64,000 bases of DNA from Myxococcus xanthus (GTDB taxonomy: Bacteria > Myxococcota > Myxococcia > Myxococcales > Myxococcaceae): positions 8,226,001 to 8,290,000 of the forward strand of contig NZ_CP017174.1 in NCBI RefSeq assembly GCF_006402735.1. The letters run 5' to 3'. The position numbers and the translations under genes were made by a program. Shown piece by piece: positions 35,574-44,149 of this stretch. The notes below the pieces were generated by a model. That model made no database searches. It was not told the DNA's origin and saw nothing but the letters and a program-made list of their open reading frames with translations. The first letter of the stretch is position 1; the number at the start of each line of letters is the position of its first letter.

Positions 35574-36194
35574 ATGAGCGAGCCCATCACCATCCGCGTC
35601 TGGTCCGATTACGTCTGCCCCTGGTGTTACGTGGGCTACGCCGAGGTCCAGAAGCTGAAGAAGGAGTACGACGTCCAGGTGGACTGGCGTCCCTTCTACC
35701 TGCGCCCGGAGACGCCCCCTGAAGGCCTCCCCCTGCCGGACTACGTGCGCGAGAAGATGAAGGACCCGAACAACCCGCTGAAGCTCCGCGCCCAGGCAGC
35801 CGGGCTCACCCTGGTGATGCGGGACATCACCCCGTCCACCCGCCGCGCCCACGAGGCCACCGAGTACGCCCGGGAGCAAGGCCGGCTGGAGCCGTTCCAC
35901 GCCGCCCTCCTGCGCCGCTACTGGAGCGAGGGCCAGGACCTCTGGCAGTGGGACACGCTCCGCGGCGCCGCCCAGGAGGCGGGCCTGGACCCGGACGAGG
36001 TGCAGCGCGTCGTCGAGGAGGGCCGCTACACGAAGGCCGTGGAGGACTCCATCCAGGAGGCGCGGACCATCGGCGTCAACGCGGTGCCCACCTTCGTGCT
36101 TGGGGAGCGCTTCGGCCTCCAGGGAGCGCAGGAGTACCCGGTGTTCCAGGAGGCCATGCGGCGGCTCGGCGCGACGCCCCGCGCGCGGCCCTGA
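35574..36194 (+). CDS. DsbA/FrnE family thiol oxidoreductase
   Basis: 206 residues, ATG at 35574. No signal peptide, so cytoplasmic, as for FrnE. N-terminal active site in WSDYVCPWCYVG (CPWC), helical insertion (about 45-155), and cis-Pro loop in VNAVPTFVLGE. FrnE-like proteins are dithiol oxidoreductases, some linked to polyketide or stress pathways; the substrate is unknown. It converges with the FliB-like gene, the stops being 4 bp apart, and is divergent from the S9 peptidase. Confidence 0.9.
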   Translation: MSEPITIRVWSDYVCPWCYVGYAEVQKLKKEYDVQVDWRPFYLRPETPPEGLPLPDYVREKMKDPNNPLKLRAQAAGLTLVMRDITPSTRRAHEATEYAREQGRLEPFHAALLRRYWSEGQDLWQWDTLRGAAQEAGLDPDEVQRVVEEGRYTKAVEDSIQEARTIGVNAVPTFVLGERFGLQGAQEYPVFQEAMRRLGATPRARP

Positions 36195-36197
36195 GCG

Positions 36198-37481
36198 TCA
36201 GAGCCCCTTGAGCAGCACGAGCATCCGGCCGAGCGTCTCGTCGCCCCCGCTCCCCGCCAGCCCCTGGGCCAGGGCGTGGAGCTGGGGCGCCTGCTCGACG
36301 TGCTTGGCGATGAGCTGGAAGCACTCCACCGCGGCGGCATCGAGCCGGGCCCGTGACTCAGCCGTGTCCGCCGCGACTTCCGCGCAGAGCGCCACCACCG
36401 TGGGGTGGCCGAAGAGCGTCCAACAGAGGACGGCTTCGCGCAGCGCCATGCGGAACACGTAGTCCAGCACGCGCGGCGCGTCCGTGAACGGATGGCGCAG
36501 CCAGTGGTTCACCGCGTGGTGGCGCAGGTACTGCTCCACCCGCTGCGCCAGCCCGGGTGACAGCCGCTCGCGGCGCTCCGCGTAGCGGCGCCACGCGTCG
36601 TCGGGCAACAGGTCCGCGCCGCCGTAGGACTCCAACACCAGCCCCACCAGCGTGTGGAACCGCTCGCTCCGGACCGCGCCCAGGCGGGACTTCAGCACCG
36701 CGGCGCAGATGCCCACCCACGGGCCTCCAGGCAGCGCCAGCGCCGCGAAGCCACCGTGCAGCGCCGTCAGCGTCTCGGGCAGGGTGAAGGTACGCAGCAC
36801 TTCCGCCAGCAGGGCCTCCGCGCCCTCGCGCGCGCCGCCGTGGAACACCTCCGTGCCCCGGCAGTAGAAGCCGTCCAATCTGAGGCCCAGCTGCCCCAGC
36901 GCGAAGAGCCTCGCGGCGAACGGCAGCTCGCGGCGCTGGAGCACCGACAACGCGGTGGAACGCACGGCCGCCGCGTGCTGCGTCCACGCGTCCTCGGAAT
37001 CGCCGCCGCCCAGGGACCGCGCAATCTCCGGACGAAGCGCGAGGTCCTCGGACACGGGCACGGTGTCCACGGCGTCCTCCGCCAGCAGACACAGGCGAGC
37101 AACCTCTGGACACGCGAGCGAACCGCTCACCTCCAGCCCGTGCGCCCAGCGCGTAGCAACGCGAGGAAAGGTGGCGCACGCATCCGGCAGCGCGGCCTCA
37201 CCATAGGCGCGGTGCAGCGAGCACGTCTTCCGAGCATCCAGGAACACGCAGTGCCCGTCCTCGCGCTTCGCGATGACGGCCTCGTCGCCGGGGCTGGCGT
37301 CGGGCTCCGGCCGGATGAAGGCCTCCACCCGCTCCGCGTCCGGGCCGCCCGCCACCGCCTGCTTCAAGCGCTGAAGGCGCGGCTCGCTGACGAGGACGAC
37401 GAGCCCCGCGCAGCAGGTGTCCTCGCAGGCCTCCGCGAGGCACCTGAAGCGCGTCATGTACCGGGGCACGGTGGCCGTCAT
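36198..37481 (-). CDS. FliB-like (flagellin lysine N-methylase family) protein
   Basis: 427 residues, ATG at 37481. The N-terminus carries the Cys cluster of the FliB/YkgJ group: FRCLAEACEDTCCAG, then GHCVFLD, KTCSLH, ALPDACATFPR and SGSLACPEVA. These Cys likely bind a metal or an iron-sulfur centre. The rest is helical. In enteric bacteria FliB methylates flagellin lysines with S-adenosylmethionine; myxobacteria of the type suggested have no flagella, so another substrate is likely. The PilZ-Hsp70 gene ends 9 bp upstream of this start on the same strand, so the two are probably co-transcribed. Confidence 0.8.
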   Translation of the reverse strand: MTATVPRYMTRFRCLAEACEDTCCAGLVVLVSEPRLQRLKQAVAGGPDAERVEAFIRPEPDASPGDEAVIAKREDGHCVFLDARKTCSLHRAYGEAALPDACATFPRVATRWAHGLEVSGSLACPEVARLCLLAEDAVDTVPVSEDLALRPEIARSLGGGDSEDAWTQHAAAVRSTALSVLQRRELPFAARLFALGQLGLRLDGFYCRGTEVFHGGAREGAEALLAEVLRTFTLPETLTALHGGFAALALPGGPWVGICAAVLKSRLGAVRSERFHTLVGLVLESYGGADLLPDDAWRRYAERRERLSPGLAQRVEQYLRHHAVNHWLRHPFTDAPRVLDYVFRMALREAVLCWTLFGHPTVVALCAEVAADTAESRARLDAAAVECFQLIAKHVEQAPQLHALAQGLAGSGGDETLGRMLVLLKGL

Positions 37482-37490
37482 GGCGGCACG

Positions 37491-40400
37491 CTACTTCCTG
37501 CCCAGCGCCTTCTTCACGAAGCTCCAGAAGCCGCCCGCGCGCTCCTTGAGGTCGGCGCCGCGGCGCTCCTCGGCGGCCTTCACGGACTCCTTGCTGACCT
37601 GGAGCTGCTTCTGAAGCTCCTCCGGCGAGTAGCGCGTCGCCAGCGTGGCCTTCACTTCCTTGCGTGTGGAGTACTCACGCGCCTCCACGTGCAGCACGCA
37701 TTCGGAGTCCAGCTTGAGCGTCACCGCCACGCGCACCGAGCCCTTGGGCCCCTTGGGCAAGCCTTCGATGCGCACGGTGCCCAGGTACTCGTTGGCGGAG
37801 ATGTGGCTGTCCTCACCCTGGAAGATGGACAGCTCCAGGAAGACCTCGTTGTCCTTCGTCGTGTTGATGGCAAAGGAGCGCTGCGCGGGCAGCGGGCTGT
37901 TGCGCTCGATGACGCGCTTGAAGGCGCCACCGGGCATCGCCACGCCCACCGTCATCGGCAACACGTCGATGAGCACCACGCTGCTCACCTTGTCCACGGA
38001 GCCCGAGTAGAGCGCCGCGCCCAGGGCCACGGCTTCGTCCGCGTTGACGCTGGCCTGCGCGCCCTTGCCGAAGAGCGACTTGAGCTTGTCGCGCACCAGC
38101 GGCATGCGGCTCATGCCGCCCACGAGGATGATGTCGTCCACCTCGGCGGCCTTCAGCTTCGCGTCCAGGAGCACGTCGCGCACCACGTCGATGGTGCGGC
38201 TGAGCAACGGCTCGCAGATCTTCTCCAGTTCCTGCCGGCTGAGGACCACGCGCAAGTCACGCGGCCTGCCCGAGTCGTCCATCATCAGCATGGGGATGTG
38301 GACCTCGAAGGTGCTGCGCTCGGACAGCCCCATCTTCGCGCGCTCGGCCGCGTCACTCACGCGCGACAAGGCGATGCCGTCCCCCGTGAAGGCGATTCCT
38401 TCCTTCTCCTGGAAGCGCGCCAGCAGGTAGTCGACGATGAGGTTGTCGAAGTCGATACCCCCCAGGAAGATGTCGCCGCCGGTGCCGAGCACCTCGAAGA
38501 CGTTCTTCTCGATTTTCAGAATCGTGGCGTCGAAGGTACCGCCGCCCAGGTCGTAGACGAGGACCTTCTTGTTGAGGTCTCGGTTGAGGCCGTAGGCGAG
38601 CGCCGCGGACGTGGGCTCGTTGAGGATGCGCTCCACCTTGAGGCCCGCGAGGATGCCGGACTTGCGCACGGCCTCACGCTGCGGCTCGGAGTAGTACGCG
38701 GGCACCGTCACCACCGCGCGCTCCACCTTCTGGTTGAGGTGGGCCTCCGCCATCTCCTTGCACTCGCGGAGGATGATGGCCTGCACCTCTTCCAGCGACA
38801 GGGCCGTGTCCGCCAGACGCACGGCGGCGCGGCCGGCGGAGTCGGGGACGATGTCGTAGTGGAAGCGCTCGCGGACCTGGTTCACCACGGCGCTGTCGTA
38901 GGGACGGCCGACGAGCCGCTTCGCGCCGTAGATGGTGTGCTGGGGACGCAGCACCAACTGGTTCTTCGCGCGGTGGCTGACCAGCAGCTTGTTCTGCGCG
39001 TTGAGCGAGATGACGGAGGGAATCGTGTTGTAGCCCTCGCGCGAGCGCAGCACGAGCGGCCGGCCGTTGGAGAGCAACGCCACGCACGAGTTCGTGGTGC
39101 CCAGGTCGATGCCGATGACGGGCCCCGTGCCGTTGAGCGGCACCGGTGGAGGCAGGAACACCGTCTTCGGCAGGCCGTGTTCATCCAGGCCGGGCGCCTG
39201 CGCGGCGGCCTTGGCCACGGCGGGCGCGAGCACCGAGGGCGTCGCCGCCGGCGCCGGTGCTCGAGGCGCCTCACGGCGCACTTGGGGAAGCCCTTGAGGA
39301 GGAGGCGGCGGAGCCGCGGGCGGCGGAGGCAGCGGACGGGCCGCCATGGGCGGCTGTACTGGCGCGGGCGGAGGAACCAGCGCCGCGCGCGGCGGCGGTG
39401 GAGGCGCGACGGGAGGTACTTCCTCCACGTCCTCGGACAGGTCGAGGTCGAAGTCGATGCCGCCGCCCCCGGAACTGGCCGGAGCGGGCGCACGCGGCGG
39501 AGGCGGAGGCGCCGCCTTGCCCACGTCCTCGGACAGGTCGAAGTCGAAGTCGATGCCTCCGCCCCCCGCGCTGGCCGGAGCGGGGGCGCGCGGCGGCGGA
39601 GGCGGCCCCTTCCCCGCGTCATCGGCCAGGGCGAAGTCGAACTCGAAGACGCCCCCGGCCGAGACAGGCGCGGGAGGAGGCGCCGCCGGTGCGCGCGGCG
39701 GTGGAGGCGCCACGGGCGGAGGCGGGCTCACGTCCTCGGACAGGTCGAAATCGAACTCGATGCCACCGCTCCCTGCGGGAGACGCGGCCGGAGCCGGCGG
39801 TGCCTTGGGTGCCACCGGGGCACGCGGCGGAGGCGGCGGAGGCGCGGCCTCCGCCTCGCTCAGGTCCAGGTCGAACTCGAAGCTGCCGCCACTGGAGACA
39901 GGCGCCGGCGGAGGTGCCACGCGCACGGGTGGAACCGCGGGCGCACGAGGCGGCTCCGCGACGGCGTCACCCAGGTCGAGCTCGAACTCCAGGGCCCCAC
40001 CACCCGCCGACACGGACGACGGCTCGACCTCCAGGGAGATGCCGACCTCGATGGGAGGATCGTCGAGCGGCGCGCCCATGGCCACGGGCGCATCACCCGA
40101 CGGGCTCTCGATTTCGAACTCGAAGCCCGGCAGGGGCTCATCGATGTCCAGCGTGGCCACGGGCGGAGGCGGCGTGCTCGCGATGAGCTCGTCGAGCGGA
40201 ATGTCCACGTCATTCGCGGCCACCGGAGGCGGCGGCGAATAGGAGACGGGCACGCGGCTCGGAGGCGGTGTCCTCGGCTCGTCCACCACCGACGGGACCA
40301 GGTCGAGCGGCTCGTCCAGGATCGGCGCGGAGGAACCACCCTCCGGCTCCAGGTCATCGAACAGGGAGTCGAGCGCGATGCCTCCCACATCCGCGGGCGC

Positions 40401-40928
40401 GGCGGCGGGGCGCACCTGCACAGGGGGCGCGGGACGGGCCTGGACCGGAGGCGCGGGACGGGCCTGCGCCAGGGGCGCGACGGCGGGCGCGATGGACGGC
40501 GCAATCGCGGGCGCCACGGACGGTGCAATCGCGGGCGCCACGGACGGCGCGATGGCGGGCAGGGGCTGGACGGCGGGCGCGCTGGAATCCGCGACGGTCT
40601 TCCGCATCAACATCATTTCGACGAGCGCGCGGCTCGCCATGTCCAACTCCTCGAACTGCAACCCCATGCCCGGAGGCCCCGCGGGGTCACCGACTTCGCG
40701 CACCCAGCGGACCAGCGCGGAGCCACGCAGCACCCGCACGCCTCCCGCAATCTGCACCTCGAACTTGACGGGCGTCCCCACCGCCTGCGGGGTGCGCGAG
40801 CGGATGAACATCCCACCCGGGCTCAGGTTGGTGGCGAACTCCTCCGCGAAGCTTCCCACACTCTCATGCTTCAGCTTCACCAGCAGGCCAACTGCTTTCC
40901 TGTCCGTGGTGCGCCTGCCTTGATCCAT
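37491..40928 (-). CDS. PilZ-linker-Hsp70 (DnaK-like) fusion protein
   Basis: 1145 residues from the ATG at 40928; a TTG at 40964 in frame is possible. Residues 1-115 are a PilZ domain with the c-di-GMP motifs Arg6-x3-Arg10 and N-x-S-x-x-G in ATNLSPGGMFI. Residues 115-600 are a Pro/Ala-rich linker with six acidic F-D-x-D-L-S-E-D type repeats. Residues 604-1145 are a nearly complete Hsp70: VIGIDLGTTNSCVALL, VPAYYSEPQREAVRKSG, NEPTSAALAYGL, VYDLGGGTFDATIL, GGMSRMPLV, then a substrate-binding part ending in a short Lys-rich tail. An ATP-driven chaperone regulated by c-di-GMP is the simple reading, not proven. No DnaJ or GrpE gene is near. The FliB-like gene follows 9 bp downstream. Confidence 0.9.
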   Translation of the reverse strand: MDQGRRTTDRKAVGLLVKLKHESVGSFAEEFATNLSPGGMFIRSRTPQAVGTPVKFEVQIAGGVRVLRGSALVRWVREVGDPAGPPGMGLQFEELDMASRALVEMMLMRKTVADSSAPAVQPLPAIAPSVAPAIAPSVAPAIAPSIAPAVAPLAQARPAPPVQARPAPPVQVRPAAAPADVGGIALDSLFDDLEPEGGSSAPILDEPLDLVPSVVDEPRTPPPSRVPVSYSPPPPVAANDVDIPLDELIASTPPPPVATLDIDEPLPGFEFEIESPSGDAPVAMGAPLDDPPIEVGISLEVEPSSVSAGGGALEFELDLGDAVAEPPRAPAVPPVRVAPPPAPVSSGGSFEFDLDLSEAEAAPPPPPPRAPVAPKAPPAPAASPAGSGGIEFDFDLSEDVSPPPPVAPPPPRAPAAPPPAPVSAGGVFEFDFALADDAGKGPPPPPRAPAPASAGGGGIDFDFDLSEDVGKAAPPPPPRAPAPASSGGGGIDFDLDLSEDVEEVPPVAPPPPPRAALVPPPAPVQPPMAARPLPPPPAAPPPPPQGLPQVRREAPRAPAPAATPSVLAPAVAKAAAQAPGLDEHGLPKTVFLPPPVPLNGTGPVIGIDLGTTNSCVALLSNGRPLVLRSREGYNTIPSVISLNAQNKLLVSHRAKNQLVLRPQHTIYGAKRLVGRPYDSAVVNQVRERFHYDIVPDSAGRAAVRLADTALSLEEVQAIILRECKEMAEAHLNQKVERAVVTVPAYYSEPQREAVRKSGILAGLKVERILNEPTSAALAYGLNRDLNKKVLVYDLGGGTFDATILKIEKNVFEVLGTGGDIFLGGIDFDNLIVDYLLARFQEKEGIAFTGDGIALSRVSDAAERAKMGLSERSTFEVHIPMLMMDDSGRPRDLRVVLSRQELEKICEPLLSRTIDVVRDVLLDAKLKAAEVDDIILVGGMSRMPLVRDKLKSLFGKGAQASVNADEAVALGAALYSGSVDKVSSVVLIDVLPMTVGVAMPGGAFKRVIERNSPLPAQRSFAINTTKDNEVFLELSIFQGEDSHISANEYLGTVRIEGLPKGPKGSVRVAVTLKLDSECVLHVEAREYSTRKEVKATLATRYSPEELQKQLQVSKESVKAAEERRGADLKERAGGFWSFVKKALGRK
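39421..39990 (-). repeat. Six acidic FDxDLSED-type repeats in the PilZ-Hsp70 linker
   Basis: Six copies of a short acidic unit (for example IDFDFDLSEDVGK, IEFDFDLSEDVSP, FEFDFALADDAGK) spaced by Pro/Ala-rich stretches of 15-35 residues. The Glu/Asp and Phe pattern suggests repeated short binding motifs; the partner is unknown. Confidence 0.75.
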
Positions 40929-41072
40929 GGCGAGGACAATCGCGGTACGCGACCCGCCGCTCAAGTAGGTTTTGCCCCCTTGGTCCCCTGCCCAGCGAAT
41001 GGGCGGCGGCAGGTGGGCAGATCACCTACCTGCACCTTCCTATATCCTCCGCGGCGTCCCTTGGGAGCCCTC

Positions 41073-42215
41073 ATGAGCGCCATCCCACTCGCAGTCCCAG
41101 CTCCCGCCCGCGCGGGCTGGCTCGTCGACCGGCGGCACGACCTGATTTCCACGGGGGGCGGCCTCGGAGTGAGTCTGGCGCTGGTCGGACTCCATGTCTG
41201 GGGTGGCGTCAGCAGTCTGGTGTTGTGGTGGGCGTGGGTGCTCGCGCTGGATGGGCCGCACCTGTTCGCCACGGTGTCGCGGACCTATCTGGACGCGCGG
41301 GAATGGCAGACCCGGCGGCGTTTGCTGCTGGGGAGTCTGGCGTGGTTCGCGGCGGGCCCGGTGTCGTTCGGACTGTCGGCGCTGCTGGGCACGAAGCTGC
41401 CCTTCGCCCTCTTCATGACGGCGGCGGCGCTCTGGGCCTACTGGCACGTGGTGAGGCAGCACTACGGCCTCATGGTGCTGTACCAGCGCAAGGGCGGTGA
41501 GTCGCTGCCACTGGACCGGCGGCTCGACAGCGTGACGCTGTACACGGGGCTGCTGGCGCCCTTCGTCGCGTTCGCGGTGTCACATCCGGGCGCGCGCAAG
41601 CAGCTGGGCCTGGTGGGTCCGCCCACATGGGAGCCGGTGGTGGCCGGAGCCTGCTTCGCGACCGTGCTGGCGCTGGTGATGCTCTACGCGGGCCGGCAGG
41701 TGCAGCGACACCGGGCAGGTCTGAAGGTGAATGGTCCCAAGCTGCTGATGATGGGCGCGGCGATGGGACTGTCGGCCGTGGTGTTCTGGCCTCCGTTCGC
41801 GGCACGCATGGACTTCATCATGTTCGCCGTGGCGGTGACGGCGTTCCACAACGTGCAGTACCACGGCGTGGTCTGGTTCTATCACCGCAACCGCTACCAC
41901 GCGGCGGGTGTGGATCCGGCGCCGTTCGGATGGGCGCCGAAGGTGAGCCAGCGCTTCATCATCTACGCGGGGTGCGGCATCGTCTTCACGCTGCTGTACC
42001 GGGGCCTGGGTTGCGGCTTCGGCGCGCACCCGGGCTGCGGCGGCTTCGACTTGAAGGTGCCCCTGGGCGCGGGCCTGACGCTGCGCAACCTGATGGAGTG
42101 CTTCATCTGGGGCTTCGCGCTCCACCACTACTACCTGGATCAGAAAATCTGGCGCGTGAGCCGGGACACCGGGTTGAACCGGGACTTGAAGCTCGGGACG
42201 GTACCGGCCGCCTGA
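41073..42215 (+). CDS. Polytopic membrane protein with conserved His pairs
   Basis: 380 residues from the ATG at 41073; the frame is open far upstream but only as an antisense shadow of other genes. About nine membrane segments. His-containing motifs lie in or near membrane helices: WHVVRQHYGLM, AFHNVQYHGVVWFYHRNRYH and ALHHYYLDQKIWRV. The spacing recalls membrane proteins that hold a metal centre through several His, but I cannot name a family. MltG follows 86 bp downstream on the same strand; whether they share a transcript is unclear. Confidence 0.78.
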   Translation: MSAIPLAVPAPARAGWLVDRRHDLISTGGGLGVSLALVGLHVWGGVSSLVLWWAWVLALDGPHLFATVSRTYLDAREWQTRRRLLLGSLAWFAAGPVSFGLSALLGTKLPFALFMTAAALWAYWHVVRQHYGLMVLYQRKGGESLPLDRRLDSVTLYTGLLAPFVAFAVSHPGARKQLGLVGPPTWEPVVAGACFATVLALVMLYAGRQVQRHRAGLKVNGPKLLMMGAAMGLSAVVFWPPFAARMDFIMFAVAVTAFHNVQYHGVVWFYHRNRYHAAGVDPAPFGWAPKVSQRFIIYAGCGIVFTLLYRGLGCGFGAHPGCGGFDLKVPLGAGLTLRNLMECFIWGFALHHYYLDQKIWRVSRDTGLNRDLKLGTVPAA

Positions 42216-42301
42216 CCTCCGACCCGCCTGGCGCCCAGGAGGTGACATCTGGATGCCGGAACCCAGGCACGGCCCGAATCCGGTGATAGCGTGCGCCGCG
42301 A

Positions 42302-43321
42302 ATGAAGCGGATTCTCTGGGTCCTGGGTGCAGCCTTCGTGCTGCTGGTGGCGTCCGGCGCGGGCGCCTTCTTCTGGATTGAGCAGCAGGCACGCACGGCC
42401 GCGGCGCCCCCTGGCGCGGACGTGGTGGAGTTCACCGTGCCCAAGGGCACGTCCGGGCGAGGCCTGGGCACGCTGCTCGAATCGCAAGGCCTCATCCGTG
42501 ACGCGCGGGTGTGGCGCTGGCACCTGTACCGGCGCGGCAGCTTCGCCCCCAAGGCGGGCCGCCATGAGGTCAGCGCGTCAATGACGTTGGCCGAGCTGGC
42601 CACGGAGCTGGAAGGCAACCCCATTCCCGAGGACGTCCCGTTCGTCGTCGTCGAGGGCTGGCGCCTGCGCGACACGGACGCGGCGCTCGTGGCCGCGGGC
42701 TTCATCAAGCCGGGCGCGTACATCGCCGCGGCCAGCAAGCCCAAGAACTTCACCGCGCCCTTCCCCCTGCCCTCCACGGGCACGCTGGAGGGCTACCTCT
42801 ACCCGGAGACCTACGGCGTGATTCCGGGCAAGTTCGATGTGGAGGCGCTCATCCAGCGTCAGCTGGACGCCTTCGCGCAGCGCTTCTACGCGCCCAACCG
42901 CGATGCCATCCCGAAGAGCGGTCGCACCCTGCACGAAGTGGTGGTGATGGCCTCCATGCTGGAGCGAGAGGAGCCGCTGCCCGACCAGCGCCCCCTGGTC
43001 GCCGGCATCCTGTGGAAGCGCGTGGACAAGGGCTACCCGCTCGGCGTGGACGCCACGTCGCGCTATGAGCTGGCGCAGTGGAATGACCGCGTCGCCTTCC
43101 TCAAGCGCCTGCGGGATCCACAGGACCCGTACAACACGCGGCACAAGAAGGGCCTGCCGCCCGGCCCCATCGGCGCGCCCACCGTGGCCTCGCTCCAGGC
43201 CGCGATGTCGCCCAAGCCGAGCGAGTACTGGTACTACCTGCACGACGCGCAGCGCATCCTCCGCCCGTCGCGCAACGCGGAGGAGCACGAGGCGCTCCGC
43301 CGCAAGTACAACGTGTACTGA
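42302..43321 (+). CDS. mltG: Endolytic murein transglycosylase MltG
   Basis: 339 residues, ATG at 42302. One N-terminal membrane anchor (about 5-27), then the LysM-like subdomain and the YceG catalytic domain. Family blocks: FTVPKGTSGRGLGTLLESQG, EGYLYPETYGV, VVVMASMLEREE with catalytic Glu221, and YNTRHKKGLPPGPIGAP. The enzyme sits on the periplasmic face of the inner membrane and cuts nascent glycan strands, thereby ending chain growth. Length is normal for the family. Confidence 0.95.
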   Translation: MKRILWVLGAAFVLLVASGAGAFFWIEQQARTAAAPPGADVVEFTVPKGTSGRGLGTLLESQGLIRDARVWRWHLYRRGSFAPKAGRHEVSASMTLAELATELEGNPIPEDVPFVVVEGWRLRDTDAALVAAGFIKPGAYIAAASKPKNFTAPFPLPSTGTLEGYLYPETYGVIPGKFDVEALIQRQLDAFAQRFYAPNRDAIPKSGRTLHEVVVMASMLEREEPLPDQRPLVAGILWKRVDKGYPLGVDATSRYELAQWNDRVAFLKRLRDPQDPYNTRHKKGLPPGPIGAPTVASLQAAMSPKPSEYWYYLHDAQRILRPSRNAEEHEALRRKYNVY

Positions 43322-43330
43322 GGCGTGAAC

Positions 43331-44122
43331 TCAGCGCCCCTGGAACACGGGGGCGCGCCGCGCGGCTGCAGCGGCCAGTCCCTCGCCCAGATCCTGGCTG
43401 CCGTAGCTCTCCGCCTGGAAGCGAGCCTCCTCCTCCAGCGCACGCTGGAGTTCGGCCCGTTCAATCCCCAGCCGCTGCTTCAGCGCACGCACGGCGAGCG
43501 GCGCGTTCGCGGCAATCCGTCCCGCGAGTTCATTGGCGCGACTGAGCACCTGTCCCGCCGGTGCTGCCTCCAGTGCCAGTCCCAGCTTCACCGCTTCCTT
43601 GCCATCGAAGCGGCGGCCAGTGAGCAGCAGCTCCGCGGCGGCTTGCGCTCCCGCCCGGCGCGGCGCCAGGTATGTGGCGCCCATGCCCGGATGCAGGCCC
43701 AACTGGACGAAGTTGAGCGCCAGCTTCGAATCCTCGGCCACGAGGCACACGTCACACGCCAGCGCCACACACAGCCCCGCGCCAATCGCGGGCCCGTCCA
43801 CCGCGGCGATGACGGGCACCGGAAGGTCCAGCACGCTGAGGTAACGCGCGTAGAAGCCGAGCATGAACGCGCGCGCATCCTCGAAGGACACCTGGCGCAG
43901 CCGCTCCAGCATCTTCAGGTCCCCACCGGCGGAGAACGCGCCTCCCGCCCCGGTGAGCACCACCGCCCGGACATCGTCACGCCCCTTCAGCTCGGCGACG
44001 CGCGCGCACAGCGCGTCTCCCAACTCGGGCGTCATCACGTTGCGTCGGGCGGTATCATTGAGGGTGAGGGTAGCGACGGCACCCTCCACCTCGAGAAGGA
44101 CCTCTGCGGCTGGAGCGGACAT
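43331..44122 (-). CDS. Enoyl-CoA hydratase/isomerase (crotonase) family protein
   Basis: 263 residues, ATG at 44122. Crotonase fold with the two oxyanion-hole stretches GAFSAGGDLKML and GPAIGAGLCVALACD, and FVQLGLHPGMGATYLAPR. At the place where hydratases carry the first catalytic Glu (four residues before the conserved Gly) I see Phe, so classical hydratase action is doubtful; isomerase, hydrolase or decarboxylase relatives fit as well. Cytoplasmic acyl-CoA metabolism. It converges with mltG (9 bp between stops). Confidence 0.85.
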   Translation of the reverse strand: MSAPAAEVLLEVEGAVATLTLNDTARRNVMTPELGDALCARVAELKGRDDVRAVVLTGAGGAFSAGGDLKMLERLRQVSFEDARAFMLGFYARYLSVLDLPVPVIAAVDGPAIGAGLCVALACDVCLVAEDSKLALNFVQLGLHPGMGATYLAPRRAGAQAAAELLLTGRRFDGKEAVKLGLALEAAPAGQVLSRANELAGRIAANAPLAVRALKQRLGIERAELQRALEEEARFQAESYGSQDLGEGLAAAAARRAPVFQGR

Positions 44123-44149
44123 GGCCGCGCACTGTAGCGGCCCCGGCCG

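Noticed and set aside
36654..42215. Open frame of 1853 codons on the plus strand
   Set aside because: Up to 41072 it runs antisense to the FliB-like and PilZ-Hsp70 genes and reads as Arg/His-rich shadow sequence, as is usual in high-GC DNA. Only the part from 41073 is a real gene.
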